Assembly: GCF_001406815.1 (NCBI RefSeq)
Contig: NZ_CVRR01000007.1
Location: forward strand, 1-64,000
DNA: 64,000 nucleotides
Reading direction: 5' to 3'
Origin: Roseburia faecis
Lineage (GTDB): Bacteria > Bacillota > Clostridia > Lachnospirales > Lachnospiraceae
Shown: piece by piece, positions 6,473 to 14,695 of the stretch
Layout of the letters: every line of letters begins with the position of its first letter
Numbering within the stretch: position 1 is the stretch's first letter
Notes under the pieces: model-generated
What the model saw: the letters and a program-made list of their open reading frames with translations, nothing else
What the model was told of the DNA's origin: nothing
Database searches by the model: none
Position numbers and translations under genes: made by a program

Positions 6473-7774
6473 TTGATAGAGGGAAAGAATGTGGAGTTCA
6501 AGTGTGAATATATGGACGACATTAAGTACGCTGTTATTGCATTTGCAAATACAAATGGTGGGAAGCTTTATATCGGCATCAATGATGACGGAACAATATA
6601 CGGTGTTGATAATGTAGATGATACTATGCTTCGCCTAACTAATATGATTCGAGATATTGTGCGTCCAGACGTGACTATGTTCACTGATTACTCTGTTGAG
6701 AAAATGGAACATAAAGATGTTATTGTTTTAACTGTGCAACGTGGCACAGCTCGTCCTTACTATTTGTATTCGAAAGGTATTCGCCCGGAGGGCGTATATG
6801 TACGTCAAGGTGCTTCTTCAGTTCCAGCTTCTAAAACAGCCATTTTGAATATGATTCGAGAAACCAGCGGAGATTGCTATGAAGATGCACGTTCCATTAA
6901 TCAGCAGCTGACATTTGAAAAAGCGAAAGAATATTTTGCAAAGAAAAAGGTGGAGTTTGGCGATGCTCAGAAGCGCACACTGAATATAATCGGTGAAGAT
7001 GGCACTTACACAAATCTTGGAATGTTGCTGTCTGATCAGTGCACGCATACCATCAAAATGGCCGTCTTTGAGGGAAGTAAGAAAAGTGTTTTTAAGGATC
7101 GCAAGGAACTGACAGGTTCTTTGCTGGAACAGCTTGAGGAGGCGTACACCTATATCGACCAATTCAATCACACTCGTGCAGAATTTAAAGGATTAGATCG
7201 AATTGACAAACGAGATTATCCTGCCGAAGCACTACGTGAAGCTCTTTTAAATGCACTTGTGCATCGAGACTATTCCGTGAGCGGTTCCACCCTTATTAGT
7301 ATTTTTGATGGACGCATAGAATTCGTAACCATTGGTGGATTGGTCCGTGGGATTTCTTATGATGATATAATGCTGGGTGTATCTGCTTTGCGTAACAAAA
7401 AATTAGCAAATGTTTTTTATCGTCTTAAGTTAATTGAAGCTTATGGCACCGGCATTATGAAAATTAATGAATGCTATGCGGATCAAGCGGTAAAGCCTAT
7501 TATTGAAGTGAGCAACAATGCATTTAAGATCACCTTGCCTAACTTAAATTATAATCAAGAAATGCACGAAGTAGGGATTAAAAATGAGCGCATGAAAATG
7601 GTTCTCTCATTGTTTGGGAAAAAGGATAGCATTGTAAGAAAAGATGTAGATGATCTGCTGGGCGTATCTCAGTCTACATCCAGTATTCTTCTACGTGAAA
7701 TGTTGGATAACGGACTGATTGTAAAAGTTGGTAGCGGCAGAAATCTCAAATATAGATTAAAGATAAGGTCTTGA
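6473..7774 (+). CDS. AlbA_2 (Schlafen-like) / HATPase_c_4 DNA-binding regulator, first gene of the defence operon
   Basis: A 433-residue protein with three parts. The N-terminal AlbA_2/divergent-AAA domain (FKCEYMDDIKYAVIAFANTN, GGKLYIGINDDGTIYG) occupies about residues 6-110. A RecG-C-terminal / HATPase_c_4 region follows (EALLNALVHRDYS about residues 257-270, AYGTGIMKI about 322). A winged helix ends it (RKDVDDLLGVSQSTSS). Such proteins are common as regulators and as parts of defence loci. The TTG start is chosen because AAAGGAGG stands 7 bp before it and the N-terminus then matches the family. It heads five closely spaced genes, so it may control the operon or sense infection; both are inferences. 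Confidence 0.8.
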   Translation: MIEGKNVEFKCEYMDDIKYAVIAFANTNGGKLYIGINDDGTIYGVDNVDDTMLRLTNMIRDIVRPDVTMFTDYSVEKMEHKDVIVLTVQRGTARPYYLYSKGIRPEGVYVRQGASSVPASKTAILNMIRETSGDCYEDARSINQQLTFEKAKEYFAKKKVEFGDAQKRTLNIIGEDGTYTNLGMLLSDQCTHTIKMAVFEGSKKSVFKDRKELTGSLLEQLEEAYTYIDQFNHTRAEFKGLDRIDKRDYPAEALREALLNALVHRDYSVSGSTLISIFDGRIEFVTIGGLVRGISYDDIMLGVSALRNKKLANVFYRLKLIEAYGTGIMKINECYADQAVKPIIEVSNNAFKITLPNLNYNQEMHEVGIKNERMKMVLSLFGKKDSIVRKDVDDLLGVSQSTSSILLREMLDNGLIVKVGSGRNLKYRLKIRS

Positions 7775-7791
7775 TTGTGAGGGAAATTAAT

Positions 7792-8304
7792 ATGACTCGT
7801 TTTGAAACGATAATGGCAGTTTTAAATTTAGTTGCAATTGTAGGAATTCCAATCTTAGCAGTTGTTATAGGTCAATACCTGCAAAACCGTGCAGAAAAAC
7901 GGAAAGATAAAATGCAAATTTTTCGCACCCTTATGACATCACGAATTTACGGTTGGACTGTAGACAGTGTTCATGCACTCAATCTTATTGATGTGGTTTT
8001 TGTAAAAGATACTGCTGTCAGAGGCGCTTGGAAAAACCTTTTAGATGCATATTCATCTTCGGAAGAATCTGAATTAATGAAGCAAAAACGACAAAATTTA
8101 AACTATAAGTTGCTGGAAGAAATGGCGAAGAACCTCGGCTATAAAGACAGAATCACTTGGGAAACTATTCAGAATCCCTATGTACCCAAAGGAATGATCG
8201 ACCAGTGGGAAGCTCAGGCAAGATCTCAACAAGCATACAATGATTTGCTTCATAGTATGACCAGTATCATGCCGAAAAAAGAAAGCAAAGAGGTAACGAA
8301 ATGA
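7792..8304 (+). CDS. Single-membrane-segment protein (DUF6680-like) in the defence operon
   Basis: A 170-residue protein with one N-terminal membrane segment (AVLNLVAIVGIPILAVVIG, about residues 9-28) and a charged helical cytoplasmic domain containing KMQIFRTLMTSRIYGW. The ATG at 7792 has GAGGGAAA just upstream, and a weaker TTG lies at 7771. The stop overlaps the ATG of the methyltransferase gene (ATGA), so translation is coupled. I recognise it only as resembling DUF6680; no activity is known. A membrane-anchored partner between a regulator and Mod is not part of classical type III restriction systems. Confidence 0.6.
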   Translation: MTRFETIMAVLNLVAIVGIPILAVVIGQYLQNRAEKRKDKMQIFRTLMTSRIYGWTVDSVHALNLIDVVFVKDTAVRGAWKNLLDAYSSSEESELMKQKRQNLNYKLLEEMAKNLGYKDRITWETIQNPYVPKGMIDQWEAQARSQQAYNDLLHSMTSIMPKKESKEVTK

Positions 8305-9938
8305 GTACTAATGTTTCTAAGAAAAAACGTGAGGATTTACTAAGTAAAATTGGACAAATACGAACATTCATTGCCTCTGCGCCACAAGACACGAATACAG
8401 GAAATCTTCTTTCTTATTTATCTGAGTTAGAAAAAGATATTAATGGAAAAAAATACGGCCTCATTTTTGAGGAGCACAAAGAGCATATTGATGAGGTTCT
8501 TGAATCAAATACACCAGTATTGAATGAAGATAAAGATCTTTTCATCAACAATGGTGAAATAATTAACTTTTTAATCGAGGGAGATAATTTAGCATCGCTT
8601 CAAATGTTAGAGAAAACTCATAGAGGAAAAGTTGATTTGATTTACATCGATCCCCCATATAATACATTAAAAGACGGATTCACATATTCGGATACTCTGG
8701 TTGATAAGAACGATACCTTTCGGCATTCAAAGTGGTTATCGTTTATGAGACGTCGACTTGTGATAGCCCAAAAACTTTTATCATCCAATGGGACAATATT
8801 CATATCTATTGATGACAATGAAGTTGCAGCATTAAGGGTGCTTTGTGATGAACTATTTGGATATCAGAATTTTGTGGCTAACATCATATGGGAAAAGAAA
8901 TTTTCTCCACAAAATGATGCAAAATGGCTCTCTGATAGCCATGATCATATCCTCCTGTATGCAAAGAACAAAGAAATCTGGCACCCGAAATTGTTGAAAC
9001 GTACAGTTGAAATGGATAAACGATATACAAACCCAGATAATGATCCTCGGGGGCCATGGACATCAAGTGATTTTACAGTCAAAACAGCATCTGAAGCATA
9101 TATGTACGATATTGTTACACCTTCAGGAAGAGTTGTACGTCCCACATCAAGCAGGAGCTGGGCTACATCAGAAGAGAACTATTTAGCGTTAAGAGCTGAT
9201 AATCGGATTTGGTTCGGCGCAAAAGGAAATAATGTGCCAAGGATTAAAACTTTTTTGTCAGAGGTGCAAAAAGGGACTGTATGTAAAACAATATGGTATA
9301 GAACAGAAGTTGGAGATACGCAGGAGGGCACTCGTGATTTAAAATCAGTCTTTGGAAAAGCGGGTATGTTTACTAACCCTAAGCCGATTAGGCTCATCAA
9401 TAGAATTTTAGATATTGCGTCCCAAAATAACAGCATCGTACTCGACTTTTTTGCAGGAAGCGGCACTACAGGTCATGCACTACTCAAGTATAATGCAGAG
9501 CATGCTGATAGCAAGCGACAATTTATTCTGTGTACCAATAATGAAAACGATATTTGTAGAAACGTTACGTATGAAAGAATCAAACGAGTTATTGCTAACG
9601 AAGGGTACAATGCCAGTTTGAAATATTTCCGTGTTGGATATATTTCAATCACTGACAGAATGTATTATGAGTATGCAGATGAACTTCTGCTTCATGTTCG
9701 TGAACTTGTGGAGCTTGAAAATGGAATTAACTTCACAGGAAATGCCGAAATTGCCATTATATTGAGCGAAGAAGAGCTGGAAGGATTTATGGAAAATGCG
9801 GTTAATCTCTCTCAGTGTTGTAAGCTGTATATGGCCCATGACATTTTACTTGATGCAGAGCAAGAGCAAAAGCTAAGAGATCAAAAGATTTCCGTGAATA
9901 TCATTCCTGACTATTATTATAAAGAACTGGAGGGCTAA
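8301..9938 (+). CDS. mod: Type III DNA methyltransferase (Mod, beta class)
   Basis: A 545-residue N6-adenine methyltransferase. Motif IV DPPYNT is at about residues 116-121 and motif I DFFAGSGTTGHALL at about 380, the order of the beta class; the variable stretch between them should recognise the target. AdoMet is the methyl donor. It lies 2 bp before the Res gene, as in type III R-M operons, and overlaps the upstream gene by 4 bp. The C-terminus (after about residue 440) is acidic and probably contacts Res. The recognition site cannot be predicted here. Confidence 0.92.
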   Translation: MSTNVSKKKREDLLSKIGQIRTFIASAPQDTNTGNLLSYLSELEKDINGKKYGLIFEEHKEHIDEVLESNTPVLNEDKDLFINNGEIINFLIEGDNLASLQMLEKTHRGKVDLIYIDPPYNTLKDGFTYSDTLVDKNDTFRHSKWLSFMRRRLVIAQKLLSSNGTIFISIDDNEVAALRVLCDELFGYQNFVANIIWEKKFSPQNDAKWLSDSHDHILLYAKNKEIWHPKLLKRTVEMDKRYTNPDNDPRGPWTSSDFTVKTASEAYMYDIVTPSGRVVRPTSSRSWATSEENYLALRADNRIWFGAKGNNVPRIKTFLSEVQKGTVCKTIWYRTEVGDTQEGTRDLKSVFGKAGMFTNPKPIRLINRILDIASQNNSIVLDFFAGSGTTGHALLKYNAEHADSKRQFILCTNNENDICRNVTYERIKRVIANEGYNASLKYFRVGYISITDRMYYEYADELLLHVRELVELENGINFTGNAEIAIILSEEELEGFMENAVNLSQCCKLYMAHDILLDAEQEQKLRDQKISVNIIPDYYYKELEG

Positions 9939-9940
9939 AC

Positions 9941-12136
9941 ATGGAAATTACTCTTGCAAATTTTCAGTTGAAGGCTATCTTTGATTTGATGGAAGCTATG
10001 GAAGGGTTACACAATGAGATTGTTTTAAAGAGCTGCACAGGTAGCGGAAAAACAATTATTCTGACTCATTTTATAGACGAATATATTAAAAGCAATAGTA
10101 GAACTGTTTTCATCTGGCTGACCCCTGGGAAGGGCGGTTTAGAAGAACAGAGTAAAAACAAGATGGATAAATATATCCACGGCAGCCACACTAAATTATT
10201 GCATGATATTATGGCAAGCGGATTTGAAGAAAACGATGTCTGCTTTATCAATTGGGAAAAACTTACTAAGAAAGGCAATACTGCCTTGAGGGATAGTGAA
10301 CGAACCAATTTTGTTGAGTATATTAAAAACGCATTGGATGCTGGCCTTTCATTCAAAGTCATTGTGGATGAGTCCCATCAAAACGATACCATCAAGGCCG
10401 ATGATATTATTGAGTTGTTTCATCCAGACAAAATAATCAGATGCTCTGCTACACCTAAAGGATATAAAAACGCAACTGTTATTGACATTCCAGAAGAAGA
10501 TGTTATTTCCGAAGGCTTGATTAAGAAACTTCTTGTCATCAACGAAAACTTCGAGCAGAATATCAGCGTTGACGATCAGATTTCTTACTTAATCCAAAAA
10601 GCAATTGCTAAGCAACAGGAGATTCATGCAGAATTTTTAAGACGTAATGTCAATGTAAACCCTCTGATTGTGGTCCAGATTCCCAATAAGTCTGATGCAT
10701 TGCTGGATCGAATTGAAGAATACTTTGAATCTCAGGGAATCACTTATGAGAATAGTCAACTGGCAGTTTGGCTTTCTGATAAAAAGCAGAATTTAGAAGG
10801 AATTTCCGACCCAGATGCCACACCAATAGCGGTAATTATAAAGCAAGCTGTTGCAACGGGATGGGATTGTCCGAGAGCTCATATCTTAGTCAAACTCCGT
10901 GACAACATGAGTGAAACCTTTGAAATTCAGACCATTGGACGTATTCGCCGTATGCCAGAGGCAAAGCATTACGATTGTGATTTGTTGGATTGTTGCTATC
11001 TTTTTACGCTGGATGAAAAATTTACGGAAAGCGTCAAGCTGAGTCTTGGTAAAGACGCTTTGGAGGCATACCGGGTATTCCTGAAACCGGAGCACCGTTC
11101 CTTTACCTTAATTAGCGAGTACAAAACGAATGTCCCGTTCCCTCGTGATGCCAAACTGGCCCTAAAAGTAATCAGCAAGTTCTTTGAAAAGAAATATCAT
11201 GCCACGAGTGATATGGATAAAAACAAGACATTGCTTGAAGTCCATGGATATTCGTTTGCTGAAGATATTATTGACTACACCAAATCTGGTGAGGTTTCCA
11301 TTTTATCTAAAGAGAATATTTCTGGGTTGAATGATGTTGCAATTCATGAACCTTTGAATACTCACAAGCATGGTAAGGCATATCATCATTGCGTAGCAGA
11401 AATTGGATTTAAAATAAACCTTGATTACAGCAGTATCAATGCAATTATACGAAAGTTATTTCTGCAGGGTCTGCACTGTGATTGTAAAATCTTAAAAATT
11501 GACACTCGTGCACTGTATGCTTTTGTTATCAATAATAAGCATCGTTTGATTGAAGATGTAAGAAGTGCAATGTCCGATGAAGCACTTCAACTTAGTTTGG
11601 ATATACCGAAAGTCACGGAAAAGCCGATTGGTTTCCCGCAGGAAACACTATTTACATATGATATAACCGGAAAATCTCAGAGTGAAATGACAAAGAACGT
11701 ATATAAGCGTTACTTGGCTTCTGCAGAAAGGCGTTCTCTTCCAGAGAAACTTTTCGAACGCCATTGCCAAAATAGTTCTAAAGTTTCGTGGTTTTATAAA
11801 AACGGAGATAAGGGCATCGAATATTTCTCCATTGTGTATGTGGACAACTTCGGAAAGCAAAAGTCTTTTTATCCAGACTATGTTGTTGGAGCGACCGATG
11901 GTTCAGTTTGGATTATTGAGACAAAGGGTGGCTTTACAAAGTCTGGAGATAGTGAAGACATTGATAAATACACGGCTAAAAAATTTGGCGTATTAAAAAA
12001 ATATGTAGATCGCTACAATCTTAAAGGTGGAATTGTACGCCAAGATAAGCAAAGTGGGGAGCTTTGTATTTGTAGTGACCAGTATTCTGATGACATTGGA
12101 AGCGACTGCTGGTCACTGCTTTCTGACGTGCTTTAA
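9941..12136 (+). CDS. res: Type III restriction subunit (Res): DEAD-like translocase with C-terminal nuclease
   Basis: A 731-residue superfamily 2 ATPase. Walker A CTGSGKT is near residue 30, DESH about 143, SATPKG about 168, and a helicase motif VI (QTIGRIRRM) about 330. The C-terminal end carries a PD-(D/E)xK nuclease pattern (YPDYVVG, then WIIETKGG about 655-663). With Mod it should cut unmodified DNA between inverted sites. It is shorter than many Res proteins (often 900 or more residues) but all motifs are present. The gene begins 2 bp after Mod. Confidence 0.9.
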   Translation: MEITLANFQLKAIFDLMEAMEGLHNEIVLKSCTGSGKTIILTHFIDEYIKSNSRTVFIWLTPGKGGLEEQSKNKMDKYIHGSHTKLLHDIMASGFEENDVCFINWEKLTKKGNTALRDSERTNFVEYIKNALDAGLSFKVIVDESHQNDTIKADDIIELFHPDKIIRCSATPKGYKNATVIDIPEEDVISEGLIKKLLVINENFEQNISVDDQISYLIQKAIAKQQEIHAEFLRRNVNVNPLIVVQIPNKSDALLDRIEEYFESQGITYENSQLAVWLSDKKQNLEGISDPDATPIAVIIKQAVATGWDCPRAHILVKLRDNMSETFEIQTIGRIRRMPEAKHYDCDLLDCCYLFTLDEKFTESVKLSLGKDALEAYRVFLKPEHRSFTLISEYKTNVPFPRDAKLALKVISKFFEKKYHATSDMDKNKTLLEVHGYSFAEDIIDYTKSGEVSILSKENISGLNDVAIHEPLNTHKHGKAYHHCVAEIGFKINLDYSSINAIIRKLFLQGLHCDCKILKIDTRALYAFVINNKHRLIEDVRSAMSDEALQLSLDIPKVTEKPIGFPQETLFTYDITGKSQSEMTKNVYKRYLASAERRSLPEKLFERHCQNSSKVSWFYKNGDKGIEYFSIVYVDNFGKQKSFYPDYVVGATDGSVWIIETKGGFTKSGDSEDIDKYTAKKFGVLKKYVDRYNLKGGIVRQDKQSGELCICSDQYSDDIGSDCWSLLSDVL

Positions 12137-12147
12137 GGAGGATAGAA

Positions 12148-13065
12148 ATGGGCACAGAGACCAAAAAGAAAAATGTTCCTATTTATTTTTACTATTTAAC
12201 CATTGCAAAGCAAAAAAATGCCGAAGATGGTTCCAAGTACAGCATGGATCAAATTGTTGCATCTTTTTCGGCAATGCTGCAGCATGTCCTTTCCCAAAGC
12301 TTGAGTGATAGAAAACGGAATCTGACAACTTCAGAGAAAATTGTATGGCTGGATTCTGTTAAAGAATTGACACCGGGCAATTATGATATTATTTTCAAAT
12401 CTGCCAAATATAATCATGTACGGAAAGAAATTGATACTGAAACGATGGAGGAACTTGGACTTCGGAAACGCCAGCAGGATGGTGACGAAGAAAAAACTCA
12501 TCTTTGTATTCGGTTAGCGAAAGGACAACATCGGTTTTTAGCTGTACATGAAAGCAATCACTATGGCATTTCGATAAAGTGTATTATTGATTATCTTAAT
12601 GCAAAATTCAAGCAATACAGTGAGGAATGTAACGACAATTATTTATATACACTTATACATGAGATAATGCCAGGAGATGATTTTTTGACATCTCTCAAGA
12701 AAGCTAAAACTACATCTTTTATTACGTTGACCGTTAGCAAAGATGATCTGAATGATGACTTTATGAGATTTGCAAATCGAACTGATATCAATGATGAAGT
12801 GCAAATTCTTATAAAAAAACCGAGAAAGGCCAAGAAATTCCCGGAAAATTTGATAAAAGCATATTATGAGGATATGCAAAGCAATAACAAAATTAAGAAA
12901 ATAGCAGTCAAGGGAACAAATGAATCCGGGACATTTGAAGCTGCCACAGACTTGATTAAGATGAAACACTATCTTACAGTGGAAGCCGAAGGATTAACTA
13001 ACGAGGTGTGTAGTTCTGAGTTCTTCAATAAGGCTCAAACTTTTATAGATGAAACGAGGCGGTGA
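12148..13065 (+). CDS. RexA-like soluble protein at the end of the restriction operon
   Basis: A 305-residue protein without membrane segments, 11 bp after Res with its own AAGGAGG. Its C-terminal half has the same order of elements as the phage lambda exclusion protein RexA: a beta stretch (TTSFITLTVS), a helix, a second beta stretch followed by a basic segment (VQILIKKPRKAKKFPENLIK), then KKIAVKG, NESGTF and a final helical part (KHYLTVEAEGL). This is a by-eye resemblance, not an alignment. RexA is a DNA-binding sensor that acts with the membrane protein RexB; here too the next gene encodes a four-segment membrane protein. Another possibility is a KwaB-like role in a Kiwa-type pair. The overlap with the next gene argues that the two work together. 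Confidence 0.55.
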   Translation: MGTETKKKNVPIYFYYLTIAKQKNAEDGSKYSMDQIVASFSAMLQHVLSQSLSDRKRNLTTSEKIVWLDSVKELTPGNYDIIFKSAKYNHVRKEIDTETMEELGLRKRQQDGDEEKTHLCIRLAKGQHRFLAVHESNHYGISIKCIIDYLNAKFKQYSEECNDNYLYTLIHEIMPGDDFLTSLKKAKTTSFITLTVSKDDLNDDFMRFANRTDINDEVQILIKKPRKAKKFPENLIKAYYEDMQSNNKIKKIAVKGTNESGTFEAATDLIKMKHYLTVEAEGLTNEVCSSEFFNKAQTFIDETRR

Positions 13066-13067
13066 TA

Positions 13068-13604
13068 ATGAAGTCAATTCTTTTTGTCCCAGTTAAAGAC
13101 TATATAAAATCCAGAAAAAAACTGTATGTCAAATTTATATTCCCAATGGTGGTTGCAACAACAGCTTTGGCAATTACTCTTTTCTTTAATTTTGGCGATG
13201 GTGAAAAGCTCAATGCAGTTTTTTCTGAATTTATTAGCACTCAAATAAATATTATTGCCATTTTAATATCGTTCTCTATTGCGATTATTACGATACTAGT
13301 TTCTGCAGATAATCATAATATACAGGAACTTAAAAACACATTGTCGAATGAGAAACACTATCATTCAGTAAACGGAAAGCAACTATCATTATTCCAGATT
13401 TTATTATCTAATATAGCATATAATATTATTTGTGAAACGGTTTATCTGATTTTCTTGATTGCTGTTGCTCTGACCAAATCAATTTTCCCGCTTCAATCAT
13501 TGAAGTATGTTTCGGCAATCTGTATTTTCGTCATACTTCATATTCTTCTTGTACTGCTTGAGTCCGTTGCACAAATGTACCTCACTTTTTGGGATAAAAA
13601 ATAA
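13068..13604 (+). CDS. Four-segment membrane protein, RexB- or KwaA-like effector
   Basis: A 178-residue protein with four predicted membrane segments: about residues 22-42 (FPMVVATTALAITLFF), 58-80 (NIIAILISFSIAIITILV), 118-142 (AYNIICETVYLIFLIAVA) and 147-170 (YVSAICIFVILHILLVLL). The loop between segments 2 and 3 is charged. GAGGCGG precedes the ATG at 13068; a GTG at 13062 overlapping the upstream stop is an alternative. Size and topology match lambda RexB (four segments, membrane-depolarising) and also KwaA of the Kiwa system. As last gene of the operon, after a soluble RexA-like protein, a role as membrane effector of abortive infection is plausible but inferred. Confidence 0.55.
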   Translation: MKSILFVPVKDYIKSRKKLYVKFIFPMVVATTALAITLFFNFGDGEKLNAVFSEFISTQINIIAILISFSIAIITILVSADNHNIQELKNTLSNEKHYHSVNGKQLSLFQILLSNIAYNIICETVYLIFLIAVALTKSIFPLQSLKYVSAICIFVILHILLVLLESVAQMYLTFWDKK

Positions 13605-13627
13605 ATTCATATTTCGCATAAATTGAA

Positions 13628-14464
13628 TTGTGCTGGGCATGTAAGAATCATACCGGGTGTAAGCTTATAGCGGTTAATCCGGCAGAAGGTGTTAATCTGC
13701 CTAAAACAGTAAAAAGTAAGCCATATCATGTACAGACTATTGATGCTCAGAAAACATTGACCTTAGAACAAATTTATGTGCTGCTACAAGCGAGTAAGAA
13801 TACGCCGATTCATATGCAGATACTGTTTAATGTGCTTCTGGGGCTTAGAAGACAGGAAATTAATGGTCTGAAGTACTCAGATGTGGATTATATCAACCGG
13901 ACAATATCTGTTGAAAGACAGTTAGGTAAAGAACTGAACAGAGAACCATATGCACCTAATGACGGAGGCACTAAGAAGGAGCTTCAGCTGAAGACATTTT
14001 CCAGTAAACGTGTTATTCCGCTTCTAGATTTGGTATTTGAAGCAATCATTGAAGAACGTAAACAATATGAAAAGAATCGTCGGCGTAGAGGAAAATACTT
14101 TTTCGATGGAGACTACATCTGCTGTTCAACTTATGGAAAACCGAGAAGTAAGGATTTTCACTGGAAACACTACAAACAGTTATTGCAGGAGACCGGACTT
14201 CCTGATATTCGGTGGCATGATCTGAGAAGTACATATTGCACTCTGTTGTTAAAGAATAATTTTTCTCCTAAGGCAGTATCCAAGTTGATGGGACATGCAA
14301 GAGAGTTGATAACCATGGATGTATATGGAGATAATGGAAATATTATAGCTGAGGAGATTCCACCGGAATTGCTTTTTTATATGGAAGAAGTATTACCGGA
14401 AAAGAAGAAGGACAATACAGAAAATGTTCTGGATACGATGATAAATGTAGAAAAATTTTTATAG
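13628..14464 (+). pseudogene. int: Tyrosine recombinase (integrase) lacking its N-terminal domains
   Basis: The 278-residue frame holds the complete catalytic domain: GLRRQEI (Arg), WHDLRSTY (His-x-x-Arg), LMGHA (His) and MDVYGD (nucleophile Tyr). It starts inside the linker before that domain (VNPAEGVNLPK), so the arm-binding domain and nearly all of the core-binding domain, roughly 110-130 residues in related Tn916/ICE integrases, are missing. No convincing RBS or start codon precedes it, and the frame begins only about 25 bp after the defence operon. The loss therefore probably occurred when the operon was acquired, or by a later deletion. It lies next to the right end of the island, the usual integrase position. 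Without the N-terminal part excision should fail. Confidence 0.85.
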
Positions 14465-14475
14465 AACTAATGTTC
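14464..14475. promoter_or_regulatory. Island-borne LexA (SOS) box upstream of the reconstituted uvrB
   Basis: GAACTAATGTTC matches GAAC-N4-GTTC and begins on the last base of the integrase stop codon. It stands 8 bp upstream of the -35 element, almost the same geometry as the native box (9 bp). Confidence 0.75.
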
Positions 14476-14483
14476 GCTTCGCA

Positions 14484-14512
14484 TATACAATTCCATATTT
14501 CCATGATATAAT
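14484..14512 (+). promoter_or_regulatory. Island-borne promoter of uvrB-uvrA
   Basis: TATACA (14484-14489), 17-bp spacer, TATAAT (14507-14512). The -35 is weak but the -10 is perfect. The leader of about 180 nt contains AATTCGTCGA and its inverted copy (14594-14646). Confidence 0.55.
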
Positions 14513-14584
14513 ATCTCTTACATTTGAGTGTTAATTCGTCCACGTCAGTTTTACTACTTTTTATAAGTCTATAAAATGTCAGGT

Positions 14585-14647
14585 GGTGAACAGAATTCGT
14601 CGAGAGGCATATTTGCGCAAAATCAGAGAATGTGCTTCGACGAATTT
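14585..14647. repeat. Inverted pair of AATTCGTCGA sites at the right end of the island
   Basis: GAATTCGTCGA (direct) and CTTCGACGAATTT (inverted, 14635-14647). The 19 bases at 14585-14603 recur with one mismatch at 1768-1786 near the left end, and the inverted 13-mer is an exact reverse complement of 1776-1788. This is the arrangement of integrase or excisionase arm sites. Confidence 0.6.
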
Positions 14648-14695
14648 CTGCCTGATAGACGAACTTTTTTGATATAAAAACCAGGAGGTGTTTTT

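Noticed and set aside
12027-12308. 93-codon frame overlapping the end of res
   Set aside because: Out of frame with both neighbours, low-complexity composition; the res and RexA-like frames explain the sequence fully.
12148-13604. Firm call as a Kiwa system (KwaB/KwaA)
   Set aside because: Size and topology fit, but gene order is reversed relative to kwaA-kwaB and the soluble protein shows more resemblance to RexA; left as an alternative.
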